Assembly (NCBI RefSeq): GCF_029227915.1
Contig: NC_079875.1
Location: 9,049,001-9,113,000, forward strand
Reading direction: 5' to 3'
Length of the DNA stretch: 64,000 bases
Source of the DNA: Hydractinia symbiolongicarpus
Lineage: Eukaryota; Cnidaria; Hydrozoa; Anthoathecata; Hydractiniidae
This document shows, piece after piece, positions 1 through 13,200 of this stretch. The position numbers and the translations under genes are program-made. How positions within the stretch are numbered: the stretch's first letter is position 1; the number at the start of each line of letters is the position of its first letter. The notes beneath the pieces were generated by a model, which saw nothing but the letters and a program-made list of their open reading frames with translations, did no database searches and was not told where the DNA came from.

Positions 1-1176
1 GTCACACAATCTTAAACTTCATCCGCATAACAATGTAAGCAACAATCAATGGCCACACGCCCTTCTACTTCATCCCCACATAAAAGCAATTCTTACCTTC
101 TTTTTCATCTGTTATCACATTCCCATTCGTATCTGTATAATCAGCAACCTCTTTTTCGAACTATAATAAAATTATGTCTTGCTTTGGATACGAAGCAAGA
201 AACCTTGTTCCTAAGAACTAGTGTTTAATATTGAAAGTAATATTCTTAACTCTAACGTGGCTTCCTTTGTAAAACAACAAATGGCCTCACTTTAAGGTAG
301 CCTCGTATTCGATGTTTCAAAACTATTTTTTTTCAGTCAGAATTAAAACCTATAAAATCATTCCAGTAACTTCAAATTCTACATTCAATTTCTTTGAGCA
401 GCTAAATACGACACGAAGAGCTATGCAATTAAAACAGAATTAAAGTGAATTGAAAAAGGCTATTTCCATGGTTCTTATGCATTGCAAGATAAATTGTAAC
501 AAATTATCTTCAGACAAATAGAAATGTTGTAGGTAGTTAGTTTAAAATAATTTACTCTCATATAAAATTATTCGTAGATCATTTTAAAGTTGTGTTAAAA
601 AAATTTTAAATTTAAATTTTCTAGGTGACACAAAATAGATGGAATTTCAATAAGCTTTAAATCTTGTGATCGAATGATTTATTCGAATAACAGTTATGTA
701 AACATATAAAAGTAAAACTGTCAAACGTTTTCTTTCACAACATATACACACTACGAAGAAAAAAGACATTAAACGTGTGGACGCTGAGATTTGCGTTTGC
801 ATTAAGTCCACCACGTATAAATGTTTTCTTAGTGCAAGGATTCCTAAAAACGATGCACAAGTCTTTGAGTCCACCAATTTATACAAGAAAAACGCAATAC
901 ATCACAAAAAGGTTATTTTTACCAATAAAAAACGATTTGTCAAAACACCTTAGATATGGAAAGCGTTATTAGGTTATTACATTATTAAGTCTCCCTCCAA
1001 AATTATCTTTAACATTGCGGAAGTGACGCAGGGAATGTGCATAACGTCATGCGGTAGGGAGAACCGCAAAAACAACACTGCAAAAAGAACAGCCACGAGT
1101 AAAATATATAAGCAACAAGCTATTACGATGGTTGCGTCCAGTAAAATACGAGATTTGTTTATGGAAGCAATATGAT

Positions 1177-1275
1177 AACACACAACAACATCAATAACAA
1201 TAACAATAACAAAAACAAATAATAACAACAAAAACAGCCATAACAACAACACCAACAACAATAACAAATCATCAT
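1177..1275. repeat. AAC-rich low-complexity tract
   Basis: Degenerate run of AAC, AAT and CAA triplets over about 100 bases. It produces long open frames in several frames, which should not be read as genes. Confidence 0.8.
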
Positions 1276-2663
1276 TAGCAGCAGCGAAGGCAAAAACAAC
1301 GACGGCGAATTTAATACGATGACGCAGAAAAAACACCGACAACATAGACACACCTCTAATATAAGATATTCATCCATTAATACACCTTTTCGAGATGGCG
1401 ATATCAATAATAACTTTAGTAAACAAACTGGCGGTAGTGTTGTGATGCTCACTTTCGTTTTAAATGGAATCAAAAAAACATATACACTATTTACATGTTT
1501 TGATATAACACAACATCGAACACTGAGCTGGACAGCACACTGTGTTAACACAGTCAAAACATTTAATATTGTTTATTTTAAAAAACCTACACTGTGAAAT
1601 CATTCTAATCAACGTGAGAGAGACACGTGGAAAGAACGAAGTGATAGAAATTTGATTCTAAGCGCCTGTAGAACATAAATACCGGGATTCCTTCAAAGAA
1701 AGCTAACTATAGAATCAGCGTCCATCTTTTATGACATCACAATTTAGTGATATCGGCTTGTCATAACTTCCCTGTCCGTAAAATTAAAGAACAAAAATCT
1801 TGCTAAAGGCTACAGGTCCGTCTGTAGTACAACAGTAACGACGAAGAAAAGATAATGCGTAAAGATTTGATGAATATAAATGATTAAGCCAACGAATGAC
1901 AGTCCCAATAGTAACAATGGAACTGCTTTAAGAAGTACATACATGAACAACCTTGTGAAGGAATCTATAGAACTTAACTGTAGTATACTGTACACAAACT
2001 GTGTGAACATAGCACTTAATTGGAACAAGCAACACAACTGGTTCATTTCATGCAATAACTTAACAAGACTATTTTAGTAGATTCGTAGTAGTTTCTCCTA
2101 CGAGTACTTTTTTAATACAGGCAAACTCTCGGCCATTGATAAGGCCAATTCTTTTTTAGATCAAGTAAAAGTGCAATTCTTAAAAAGTATAGACGACGAA
2201 ATGGGATGCGAACACTACATAATGGACGATTTTATTAGCAGCTACAGCAATTCAAGTTGATGTAATACATATATACGTATGAGCGAGGCGTTGACACATA
2301 TCGTAGTTAGAGGAGTCAAAAATGTTAAGACTGCATAACTGGAAACTTAATGCAGGAAGTGTTCGAATTGCCATTATAAGAAATGCTCAATGTTTGCAGT
2401 TGTATCTGGTAGCGCTGAAATAAAAATAACAAAAAGATCTCATTCAACAGGCTTTGCAATCACACACTATGAAGAGCACGATGGTTACCTTGTAATGGAT
2501 TGTTTTACCATGTACAAAGCTACATTACTATAAAATTTCCTTCCTTTTGTCTTTTTTTTTTATTGTAAAGTTTATGATAAAAAATTGACAGTAAAACAAT
2601 CTTTAGACCGTTTATTGTTGGTTAGTGTTCCCAGGCTTGCTTTGCTTTTAGAAAATTCTACCA

Positions 2664-2949
2664 TCTCTTTAATAATAGACGTATTTTGTCTGTGTGTCCG
2701 CGAGAGCCGCGTCCCGTAACGGAATCACGAAATTTTTATAATGCGCACCAATACCAAATGCGATATATTTTTGTCCACTTTGTTGCGACAGGTGAATTTG
2801 AAGTACGGGTGGATTTTTCCACGGGCTAACGACTATCTCTTTAATAATAGCCGTATTGCGTCTGTCTGTGACTTTTTGTTAGGGAAACACAAAATTCAAT
2901 ATATAAAGGACGGGCGACCCCGTGGATTTTTCCACGGGTTAACAACTAG
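2664..2949 (+). mobile_element. Non-autonomous Helitron-type elements, head-to-tail dimer
   Basis: Two related units lie head to tail. Each begins A|TCTCTTTAATAATAG (2664 and 2836). Each ends in the hairpin GTGGATTTTTCCAC, extended to CCCGTGG/CCACGGG in the second, followed by CTAACGACTA or TTAACAACTAG. The right unit ends CTAG|T at 2946-2949, as expected for a Helitron 3' end: hairpin, about 10 bases, CTRR, insertion between A and T. The left unit has lost the final G at the junction, as if replication read through a bad terminator. No Rep/helicase gene is present. The open frame crossing the dimer at 2741-3130 is probably accidental. Confidence 0.75.
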
Positions 2950-3865
2950 TCTATATTGTAATTTTCAAATTTCCTTGGGTAAGCCAAAAATGGCAGCTGC
3001 GAGTAGTGATGGCTACATTCTACATGTATTTCCCAACATGCTGATGACTAGTTTTACTAAAATTGATAAGTTTGTTATCACAAACCACACAGAAGTCTAC
3101 AAAGAAGTTTTCATAGTAGACCAGTTTTGAAATGCAATACTTCATAAGTAACACAGTTAGTATCCATAAGATATCTAACTGTAAGAATTAAATTTAAATG
3201 AGAAACAGTAATTCAATAAAACTAAAGGGTAACGTGAAGAAATTTTAGAATAAAAAACAAAAGCAAAAATGACAAAAACGAAACAAAAATGAACATACAA
3301 ATCAGAAATTTAACAATTAAAATATCTTCTTATATAGAAATTTCAAGAAGAATAGGTACCATTATAAAAAAACCCAATTATCCAAATTTATGTAAAGAAG
3401 TAATTACCATAAACAAACAACTGAAGGATAACTTTAATTCTTAATGTATACCAAGAAACTAATTATGGTGACAAAAATAAATCTCTTCCTACTGAGCGAT
3501 AGAAAGATGGTGGAGAAAATTTATACCACAGAAGTACGTTTAAAGTAACCTACGTTCCAAGATATCGTTGAGAAAAAACTTTTGAAACTGTTTTTTGTAC
3601 TTTTTGGATGTTCATATAAAAAGATGACAAAGAAAGTTTATACGACACACAAAAATAAAACTCCAAGATACCTTGTATAGTGGAAGCTCACAAACACTAT
3701 TTTTTTCGTACTTTCTGAATGTTTATACTCATACAGAATTGGTTAGCTACCTGTCGAAAGGTGTAAAACATCACACCTTATCCTCACACATTGTGTGTTA
3801 CAAAACACAGTTAAACAACACATTACGTTGGTGAAACTACACAAAATATTACACTGCATGTAGAA

Positions 3866-4045
3866 GTTACAACGTCACAAACAGGATTACTGTTTTAGGA
3901 GAAGGGACCAAAATTCGGACAAATTCTATTAATTCATAAAGGGAGTGTAATCGTGGAGCTAACATAATAAAATCTACCTCTGCATAAAGAGGTTACGACA
4001 TTACAAACAGGATTGCTGTTTTAGTAGAAAAAATCAAAATTCTGA
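3866..4045. repeat. Imperfect tandem repeat, period about 126 bases
   Basis: A block starting GTTACAACGTCACAAACAGG at 3866 recurs at 3992 as GTTACGACATTACAAACAGG. Both continue into ATT-CTGTTTTAG-AGAA and CAAAATTC-GAC. About two copies; function unknown. Confidence 0.6.
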
Positions 4046-6228
4046 CTGTGACATTTTTAGGCCTAAAATCCTGACTATTTCAACATCATAACCAAAGCTT
4101 CGTCCAAGTGTTTTAACGTCATATCCAGGACTGAACCATCTAGTCATCTTCATATAAACTGTCTGGACCTTATCATGGCTGACACATTTCAGAATAACAT
4201 TTTGAAAAAAAACTAAAAAAAATCTTGACATAATTATCTCTTCATAATATTGTATAACATAGCAAAACCACTAGTTACTCATGATATAACCGACTTGACA
4301 TTTTATATTTTTTTTGTTTTTACGACGCACAATGTTGTTGACACTAGAAGAAAGTGTTAATTTCTTACCATCAACACTTTACTGATACAACACTGCAGCA
4401 TAAAAACACATTTGTGTCACACATTAAACACTTTATTAAAGTCAATCCCAAGATACTGTTTACATTACAAAAGATCTTACATGATAACTTAGCTGAAGTT
4501 GATTTTGCAGGACACCACACAGTAAAATAAACACAATTAAGGAGATATAAATAAAGATGGTAGAACTAGAAGTAAATATTAAATAGAGCCATAAAAGGAA
4601 AAAAAACTTGCTGTGGAATTATCATTTAAAACATTCTGGTACAATGTAAACATTGTTTCTGCAAATGTGATTTGTGTTTGAAATGTATATATATATGTAT
4701 TTTACAGGAAATAAGCAGGGCTGTCCTATGCAAAACGTTGGAACGTTTGGGCCAAATCCATTACGAACCAGTGGGTTATAAAATACAACAATTTTTTGTT
4801 ATAAGCAACTTAATTTTTCATTTCAGCGACATGATTGTGAGATTACTCTAGAGTAACATTTTACAAGATTAAGTTAACACTTGCTATTTTTGCACTTATA
4901 TTATAATTTAAAAACTGTTTATTGGTTTAAAGAACCTTTTTGTAGAATTTTTGTCAGTTTATCCAACTTGCTTGGTTTTGATCCAAATCTCAGCCTTAGC
5001 CATTAGTGACTCACTTGGTTATAACAATGGTACTATCAATTTAGAATTTATATTTACCTTACGCGGAACTAGAATACAAACAGTGAAAGATTTTTTAGAA
5101 GTTTTACATAATAACAACATATGATTTAACACAAAATGTATGCAATATCGGGTGCAACATATATAACATAATTCTTTTTTTTTATAGAAACTTTTAAACA
5201 GTGTTTACTAAAATGTTGACCTCGATTTTCTTGACATTCCGACATTTTCTTGATTTTCTAAAAATCGTGAAATTTTTAAAATCTCTTCCTTAACTTGTCC
5301 AATAATGATGATCAAGGGGCTGTTCAAGTTAGAAGAAAAAATGCAATACGCATGAAGAAAAAAAAAATGAAAACATTATATTACAATGAAAACATAAGAC
5401 TTAGTAGAAAGTGTAAAATTCCTGTCATTTTTCCTGAGATTTCATGAAAAGACCATTTTGCCTATATTTTGAAACTTCTTGACAGAGTGTACAATATGTT
5501 TTAATCTATACCTCAAGAAAGCTGTATATCGTTTGAAGATTTTCAAGAAATTCAGTAAAGAGTTATAAGTTTCATCTTTCATCAAAAAAATATGTAGGAT
5601 GAGAATATATGTAACAGTAGATCCTTATTCTTGATTAAAAGCCATACAATGCAGCTACACTAGACATTAATTATTAAATTTCCCTATGCATTTTTTTAAA
5701 TATGAATTGGGTAAATCTATTCAAAATTACAGCAATCTACTTGCCATCTCCGTTCGTGAAAAATAGTGATTCAAAAATAGAAAACTAGTGAAACTTCATA
5801 CACACTCTAAGCTATTTAAATTATCAATTTGTGACAGCAAAAATCACTATCTACTTCCTTAAGAAAGCAAATATTGATGACCTAACCACAAACAAATGAC
5901 CCATAGAAATACACAAAAAATAGAGGAGACATTAGTTATTTCCACCTGTTATTAAAGAGATTAGTCAAATAAAAGCTTCACTAACTTTAAAAATGCTATT
6001 GATATTAATCCACTTTATTGCATTGTTTTCACGTCAAAATACATTTGACTAACTTGAGTATATCTACTTTGCATGTTACAGACATGCAGACTTAGTGTAT
6101 AGATCATTTTCAAGACCAGTCCTTGGATAATATCTTGAGATAATGTAAACAAATTGCACATGTTAATAAAGTTTTATGTTAATACTGTGAAACATGTGAA
6201 TGATATGAAAATAAAAAAGCAGCCTTAC

Positions 6229-7286
6229 TGGCTCCATATTTTCTTTGCAACTTAAGCTTCGGAGTCGTCGTATTTCTTCATTTATTTCTTGCAGCTTCTT
6301 CAGGCTCTCAGCTAAATAATTTTTCGTAAATATAATTTAACAACAAGAAATGATAGTAGAAATGAGGTTTGAAATCCTTCAAAATATATAGTACTGATAA
6401 AATGAAAGGTTTAGAATTTTCCTGAATGATTGGACATCTTTTACTTTACTCCACATTGTGACACAACTTACCCAATGGTGATGGATCCTCAGATGAAGAA
6501 ATGACACCATTTCCATGAACTGAGTCTAAAAAACAAAGCCCTTTCACAATTTCACAATATGAAACATGTCTTAAAAATCATGATTGCATGAACCTATTCA
6601 CACAGTGAATAGTGTGTTGGCCTTTAATCACAAATCATCAGAGATGCTAAAGGAATACTTTTTATAATGCTATATAATGGATGTATTCAGTCTGTTATTC
6701 GTGCCTATCTAAAATTCTGAAATAAACCTGCTTTTTTGGCATGGATTGACCATAGTCTAGTAAATGCCTTCAAATGCCGCTAACATGTGCGTAAACTAAC
6801 CTCTTGAAGCTGCAGCAAGTTTGTCAAGCTCTTTGAGAAGCATAAGGTCTTTTGCTAACAAAAAAGAAATGACAAAAATTTACAAATACAGAACACTGTA
6901 ACGTTTTTATAGCAACACAGAAGCCACACAACAATGGGTCTTAAGATGAAGTTTTATCACCTTGAGTTGTAAAGATCCCTAAAAATCTCAGTTTAAGAAG
7001 GGTATGAGTTTGAGAGTATGCACATATTGCACAGGATCAAAATCTTTTATCAAAAGCAGCTTCATTAATTATTACTTATGTATCCTGTGTGATAAGAAAT
7101 ACGTAACAATAACTGGTTTATTACAGTTATTGCAGAAAAAAAAAGCAAAGCTTACTTAAATCTTCTTTGTTATCCGTAACAGTGTTGGTGATTGTAGTTG
7201 TTCCAAGTTTGTGTCGTTTCACGCTTGGCCGTTTGCTTTCGTCATCTGGTTTTGATTCTTGATTGATTTCTTCTTCACATGGAACC
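6229..7286 (-). CDS. AKAP13/ARHGEF28-like exons 6-9 (charged linker and coiled coil)
   Basis: Exon 6 (7156-7286) starts VPCEEEINQESKPDDESKRP. Exons 7 (6801-6854) and 8 (6482-6535) are both 54 bases, phase 1 at each end. Exon 9 (6229-6311) gives ESLKKLQEINEEIRRLRSL, a short coiled coil. The continuity of phase from the ankyrin exon shows they belong to the same gene, although this linker is not conserved in sequence. The 54-base exons could be skipped without changing frame. Confidence 0.75.
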
Positions 7287-10200
7287 CTAACAAATATACC
7301 AAATGCAAAAGTTATGTCATCATTAAAGCATATAACATCTATTGAAATGTGTTGGTGAAACAGTTGCCCATCGAAAAAAATGTCATGGGTCGAAGTCTCC
7401 CTCGATCCCTTACATATGCAATATGAATGCTAATATACAATTTTCAATTTCTAGTTCCAAAGCAAAAATTTGGTAACTATAATTTAAAATTTATCTTCTT
7501 TAAACTTCAACCCTCTTTCTTCTCCGAAGGCTTTAACAATAACGTATTATAATAACCAACACTATAATGTAAACATTGTCCGTATTTATGTTTTAGCTAG
7601 ATGCTTTCTCTGAAATTGTGTTTAGTAAAAACAAAGAAATTTTCACCTTTCCTCACACAACATAAAGAAAGTTCCCTGCCCAGATGTATACATGACTTAA
7701 CGAAAAAAAATGAAGTAGTAGCAGCGACGGCAGTAAAATTTAGCTCAAGTTTCTTGATTATCAAAAAAGATTTACGCAAAAAAACTTTTAAAGTTTCTTT
7801 TATCTTGAAGTATAACTTATTTATTTTGTAAGAGTACTTGACGTGTATTAAGGATATCGTATTCAAGGACTTCAGCATGCAAGAAAAATAACTTTTAAAA
7901 TTAAACAATAAAAAATGTTGTTATTGTCCATAATCCTCAACTGTGCACAAATACTATGTGTACATGTTAAAGGAAATAATTGTTACATCAACGCCACAGT
8001 TTTATAACACCTTGTTCAATCACTTCTAGCTTGTTCTTTTTATAAGATTTTACCCTGAAGGTTTTTTAATACCTGATTTTTTGAGTTTTATAAATGTATA
8101 CATGAATACGTTCTTAAGATCTAAAATATCTAATTTAAAACCTTGTTTATTTTAAAAAAGCACTATTGTATATATGATAGAGATATTTAGGCAAAGCAAA
8201 AAATCAACGAATAAGTTATGAAAATACTACAGCATGAAATTTAAATATATAATACCTATCCTAGTTTTCTGACAATGTATATAAATGCTTACAAAGATTA
8301 GAAAAAAGAAAAGAAAAAAGAAAAAATACTTCTACCCACAGAACTACAAATGACAACATCACACAACCTATATATAGATTCTGTGTGAGATTGCTTCCTT
8401 AAATTGTTAAACAACATTAAAATCATAACTGATAGAGGAAGTAGCCACATTAAGAATATAAATCCTCAATTAACATTGAATATATACATATCATAATTGG
8501 CTCATTAAGATTAATTGTCTAATTTAAATAAAGTAACTGAATTCAATATAAACAAAAAAAATAAGTTTGTATGGAATAAGGCCATGAAGCAGCATAAAGT
8601 CATTATAAACATTTGTTTATGAAACATGTAGTTAAGTGGGAAGACAGAAAATTTATATACTTTATTTATTGGAATGAGCGTCTGTGCTGCTCATTTAAAT
8701 TTGGAGGTGTAAGGAAGGGAACTTATTAGAAGAACACACATCAAATCAGAAATGACGAAACTTTTTAAATTTTCCACATCACAAACACACTTTGTTTTTC
8801 ATGGACTCTTTATAATCAAATCGAAGGAGTGACTATGGGCCCCACTAGGACCAATGTTAGTTTACATATCTATGGGTATCCACAGAAAACATTAACACAA
8901 TGAAAAAACCTGATGTAAAATTGGAACAAGTAAAAAACTTAGGGTCAGAAAAAAAACAAGCTATATGGTAAAGGATAATACTAAGAGAGCTAAATTTAAA
9001 ATTACCCAGAATCTAAATGCCAATCTTCATCTCCAACATGGGGTATGCCATCCAAGATTGCATAAAATAACGTTTCCATGACAAAACAAAACATATGTAC
9101 TGTTATCTTATCTTATCTGGTACATATGTATATTTTATCTTACTTTAACCACATACAGTATATACAGCCTAAAAACTAACCAACAAAACTTAATCCATGT
9201 TTTTACATATGGTTACATATGAAGCCATCATATTTTTGAAGCAAAAACTGTAAAAATAGTACTCAGATGAACTTTTCTTTTTAAATACTCTTCATACCTT
9301 ATATATGCAGTTAATAACAAATCTTAAAATGTGAAGAAAAAAAGTGAATTATTGACTCGTAAAGCAAAACTGACCAGTACACTCGAATCAACTGTGTCTG
9401 AACTTCAGTCTCTTTTTCCTAATACTATTTTGCTGAACATCACCCAACAAAAACAACAACAACACTTCACAACAACTTTATTACACACTATTTTAGAACC
9501 TAAGGCACTTGTGCTAAATACGATGCTCAGCTTATGTGAAGTGTCTATAAAGGATTTTTTCTGATTTTGCAGTTTAAGTTGAGATTTTTATTCCAACATT
9601 AACAGCTGATTAGTAACATTAAAAATACAGCAATTACTCTACTAAGGATCCGAAACTGCTTATTTTTAGACTTTAAGGGCGAGGAGTCATTTGACAATTA
9701 TTATTTTCATTATTATTGAAATTATTTACCCAGGATAGCCTATTTAATTCCTATTAGTACTGCTATCAACGGAGGGGGTCATAGTGAATTTAAAGCTCCC
9801 ATTTGAGCTATGAAAGTCGTGCAAGCAAAACCGTTGTATGCTACCACTAATTACAAAATAAAAATAATTTTACAAACTAATTTGGTTGTATTATTATCGA
9901 AAAACTTTTAAAGAGACACTTTTACCCCTCAGACCACTAATTCCAGAATAGACTCATAGAATTGAGATCACTTGTTGAACTATTCTTCTTTCAAAGAAAT
10001 GCAATATGCTAATTAATTTTCAGGTTTGAATTAAAAGTGCTTCTAAAAGTGATCCCACGAATCATTCCTAAAATTTGAATTTGTAATTTAAAATATTATT
10101 AGTTGACTAAACATTTACTTATTCCTCGTCAAATTATTGAATGCTCTTGCAAGACACATTTTAACTCTCTTAAAAAGACAAACAACAACAATATGCTAGG

Positions 10201-13200
10201 TACTTCAGCATCTCAAGAAAAGCTGCTACTAAAAGTAGATTGTTTAACAACCTAGCCACCAACTAGACATGCAACAGAGTCAAACCTGTGATAGTTTTGG
10301 TTGTGATACAAAAACATTAAGACAGATAAAAGCATAAAACAACAGAATACAAACCTACTAGCTTTAATATATGTCGAGAAAACAAATAGGCACATAGAGA
10401 AGGGGACTGTTTAAAAATGCCTTATTGTCTGCCACAAAAAATAAGTAAAAAAATATACCTTCTACCATATTGTTTGCTTTAAAATGCAACTAGTTAACAC
10501 TAATCTAGTTACATTTATAATTTTGGTTAAAACATGCTATTAAAAGCTCTTAACTATAAAAACAAAACGTTTCCATATATGAGGTTTCCAATATATCGTT
10601 ACATCATGACATGATCAACAAACCTTTTTTGCACATAGTTTTAAAGTTTCGTGCACAAAAAAATGATCATCGTAGAATCATTGACAAATCCAGTAATACA
10701 TTTCAAAGGTTGTGTAATATTTGAAAGGTAACAATTGCCCTAAAGACACTTGAAAATTAAACATTTAGGTTGACATAACAGTAATATATTTTTCCCTGAA
10801 TTCACCCACTCTAATATATCTAACTATGACAAAGGCTTTTCTTAAGTAAAATAACCCTGACTAAGTACACAGGTCTTTCTTTAAGATTTTTATTTGTGAC
10901 ATGATTATAAGATACCAGAAGTATGCAAAACAAAATTGTTATATACAAACAAAACCGAAAAACTGTTTGAGAATTCCCTTTTCTGCAAGTTAAAAGGTAT
11001 CAGAATTAATCAGATATTCTTTGTTGTGGATAAAAAAAAGTTAGCATGATTTGTTTTCTAAACTTTTTACAAGCTTCTTTTCAAATCTTGTGAACCAGTA
11101 ACCATCTTACGGTTTTTCAGGATTTGTCAGTTTCACACAAAGACTTAATAAAAGTTATGAACTAACAAGAAAATCAGTAAAAAGGGTAAAGTTCTTTTTA
11201 AGTGCAACCAGACCTATGCCTTCTTCTGTCATTAATATAGGTTAACTAAGATTACTCCAGGATAGAATAAAATGTCCATGATTTAATTAGCAAAATTCTT
11301 TCAACATGGTGCCCAAATAATCCAGTATCTAAACATCTACTCAACCAAAATTCTTATGTACTACAAAAATTATTCTTTTGTTGTCTCTACAAGACTTAAA
11401 ACTAACTCAAATGCTAAACCACTACCTGAAATTTAAGGTTAAACTTCTAGCTAGACATATTTTCTTAAGTTCTTGCTGCTAAAAACTTTCTAACCTTTTA
11501 ATTGTTATATCATTTCCCTATTCTTCATTCTTCTTTCCTTTTAAATACTAAATAAATTGCAAAATATAATACAAAAGGAAACTATAACAAAACAAACTTC
11601 TTTTTAAATGTTAACTTGAAATTACACTATCCATAAGAAAAAAAAATATTGAAAAAAAGTCTACTTAAAAATTTTCTTAACACATTTTCCATTCAAACTT
11701 AAACAACATATTTTCAACAACAAAAGACTCATTGTGGTTATAAACTTGCAAATTCTGTCTTTATATTTCAATATTTTTATTTCAACACACAATATTCTCT
11801 TGTGAGAGATCATTAAAAATGCTACTTGCTTATAAATTTTAACACATGACTTCAGAATGATTGATAAGAGTGCAAGCCAACTTTTTGGCAAGACTAACTA
11901 ACTATAAAAATATAAAAAAAAAAAGGTTTTGATGTTCAAAAACATCACATTTTTAACTTTTCAACAATTTCATTTTTTCAAATGTAGGTGATAAAAATGT
12001 GTAAAATTTATAACAAATAGATCTTCCATACAGTACCCACTATGTTCATTTTTCACAATAGTATCCTATTTATTTTTGTACTTTTAAAAATCTGTAGATT
12101 TTTTTCTTTAAAGATAATGTTTTTCTACCTTAAAGAATTTTTTATTGTCAAATAAAAAAATTCAGGTTACTGGAAAGTTTCGATAAGACCAAAGGAAGAT
12201 GATCTTCACACACCTCATTGTTCAATAATCATGCACTATGACTAGCAATTTAATAATTTCTAATTCTAACGCCTTACACCAAAGGACTTTAGAGTTTGAT
12301 AGAATATTATATGTCAATGCCAACATTAGATGGAATGATTGAAAAATGAAGGATGAAAGATTTATGATAACAAATAACATTGAAAAAAATTAATCACATC
12401 TATAATGTCTTTCACAGCATGATACACTAACCAGAAGATTAACTTTCCTTTGCCTAGTGTAGTTCACAGAATTAAACTTAAAGTAGCTTAGCACAAATGC
12501 ATATAAATCAAGTAATAATAAAAAGTGTCCCATGCAGGCTGCGCTTATGATAAAAATCACAAGCAGTAAAATTTACAAATTTTCATAACATTAGAACTAA
12601 ATACCCCACAAACTGTTCTATTTACATATATGTCAAAAATTATTACGATACTTTCAAAAATTCCTTATTTTATCAGAATTAAATAATATGAATTTGGACT
12701 TGGAAAGAATCTTCTTTTTTAGGGTACAGCTCCAGGTTCTCCCTTAACTAAAGAAACATACCTTGAGAAGATTTCAACCATTCTTTTATTGTTTTTTAAG
12801 ATAGATATTTCTAGGGGAGTGTGACCATTGATATCTACAGTTTGTAATGCTTTTTTGACTCCTGGTTTCGTCAGTAAGAATTCAGCCAGCTGTGGTAATG
12901 TGTGTTTAGCACAGAAATGCAAAAGAGTCCAGCTCTTTTTATTCTCTAAAATAGAATTAATATCCAGATATTAGCAACAACAAAAAATGACAGGATTAAA
13001 GCTTTGTCGATAACATTTAGGTTTGCATATAGCTACAATTTTAGCTTTACCTTCCTCAGTGTCAGTGTCAACAGCTATTGACCAATTCAATGGTAAACCA
13101 ATATTTCTAAAAGAGGTTGTTATTTTTTTATCCAGCATTGGCCTTTCATTGGCTGGAGTATCCAGCAAGGATGAATAAACGTTTTCTATATGCTGCAAGC

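Larger units (their letters stand above)
1..6228. other. Left flank without a recognised exon (probably intron of the RhoGEF-like gene)
   Basis: The AKAP13/ARHGEF28-like gene to the right runs on the minus strand and its last visible exon ends at 6229 with a good GT donor, so this stretch is most simply its next intron. I searched both strands for exons with splice sites and found none. It holds an AAC-rich low-complexity tract near 1.2 kb, a Helitron-type dimer at 2664-2949 and an imperfect tandem repeat near 3.9 kb. The open frames at 977-1597 are products of the AAC/GTT simple sequence. The rest is AT-rich DNA in which I see nothing. Confidence 0.6.

Noticed and set aside
977-1597. Overlapping open frames on both strands around 1.0-1.6 kb
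   Set aside because: Produced by AAC/GTT simple sequence; no domain and implausible composition.
2741-3130. 129-codon plus-strand open frame
   Set aside because: It runs through the two Helitron-type units and their hairpins; both units are non-coding elsewhere.
12762-12945. Ordinary ankyrin-repeat or BANK/BCAP-type adaptor
   Set aside because: The preceding YYVIFEGSKLRH and LDKKITTSF blocks match the AKAP13/ARHGEF28 N terminus specifically.
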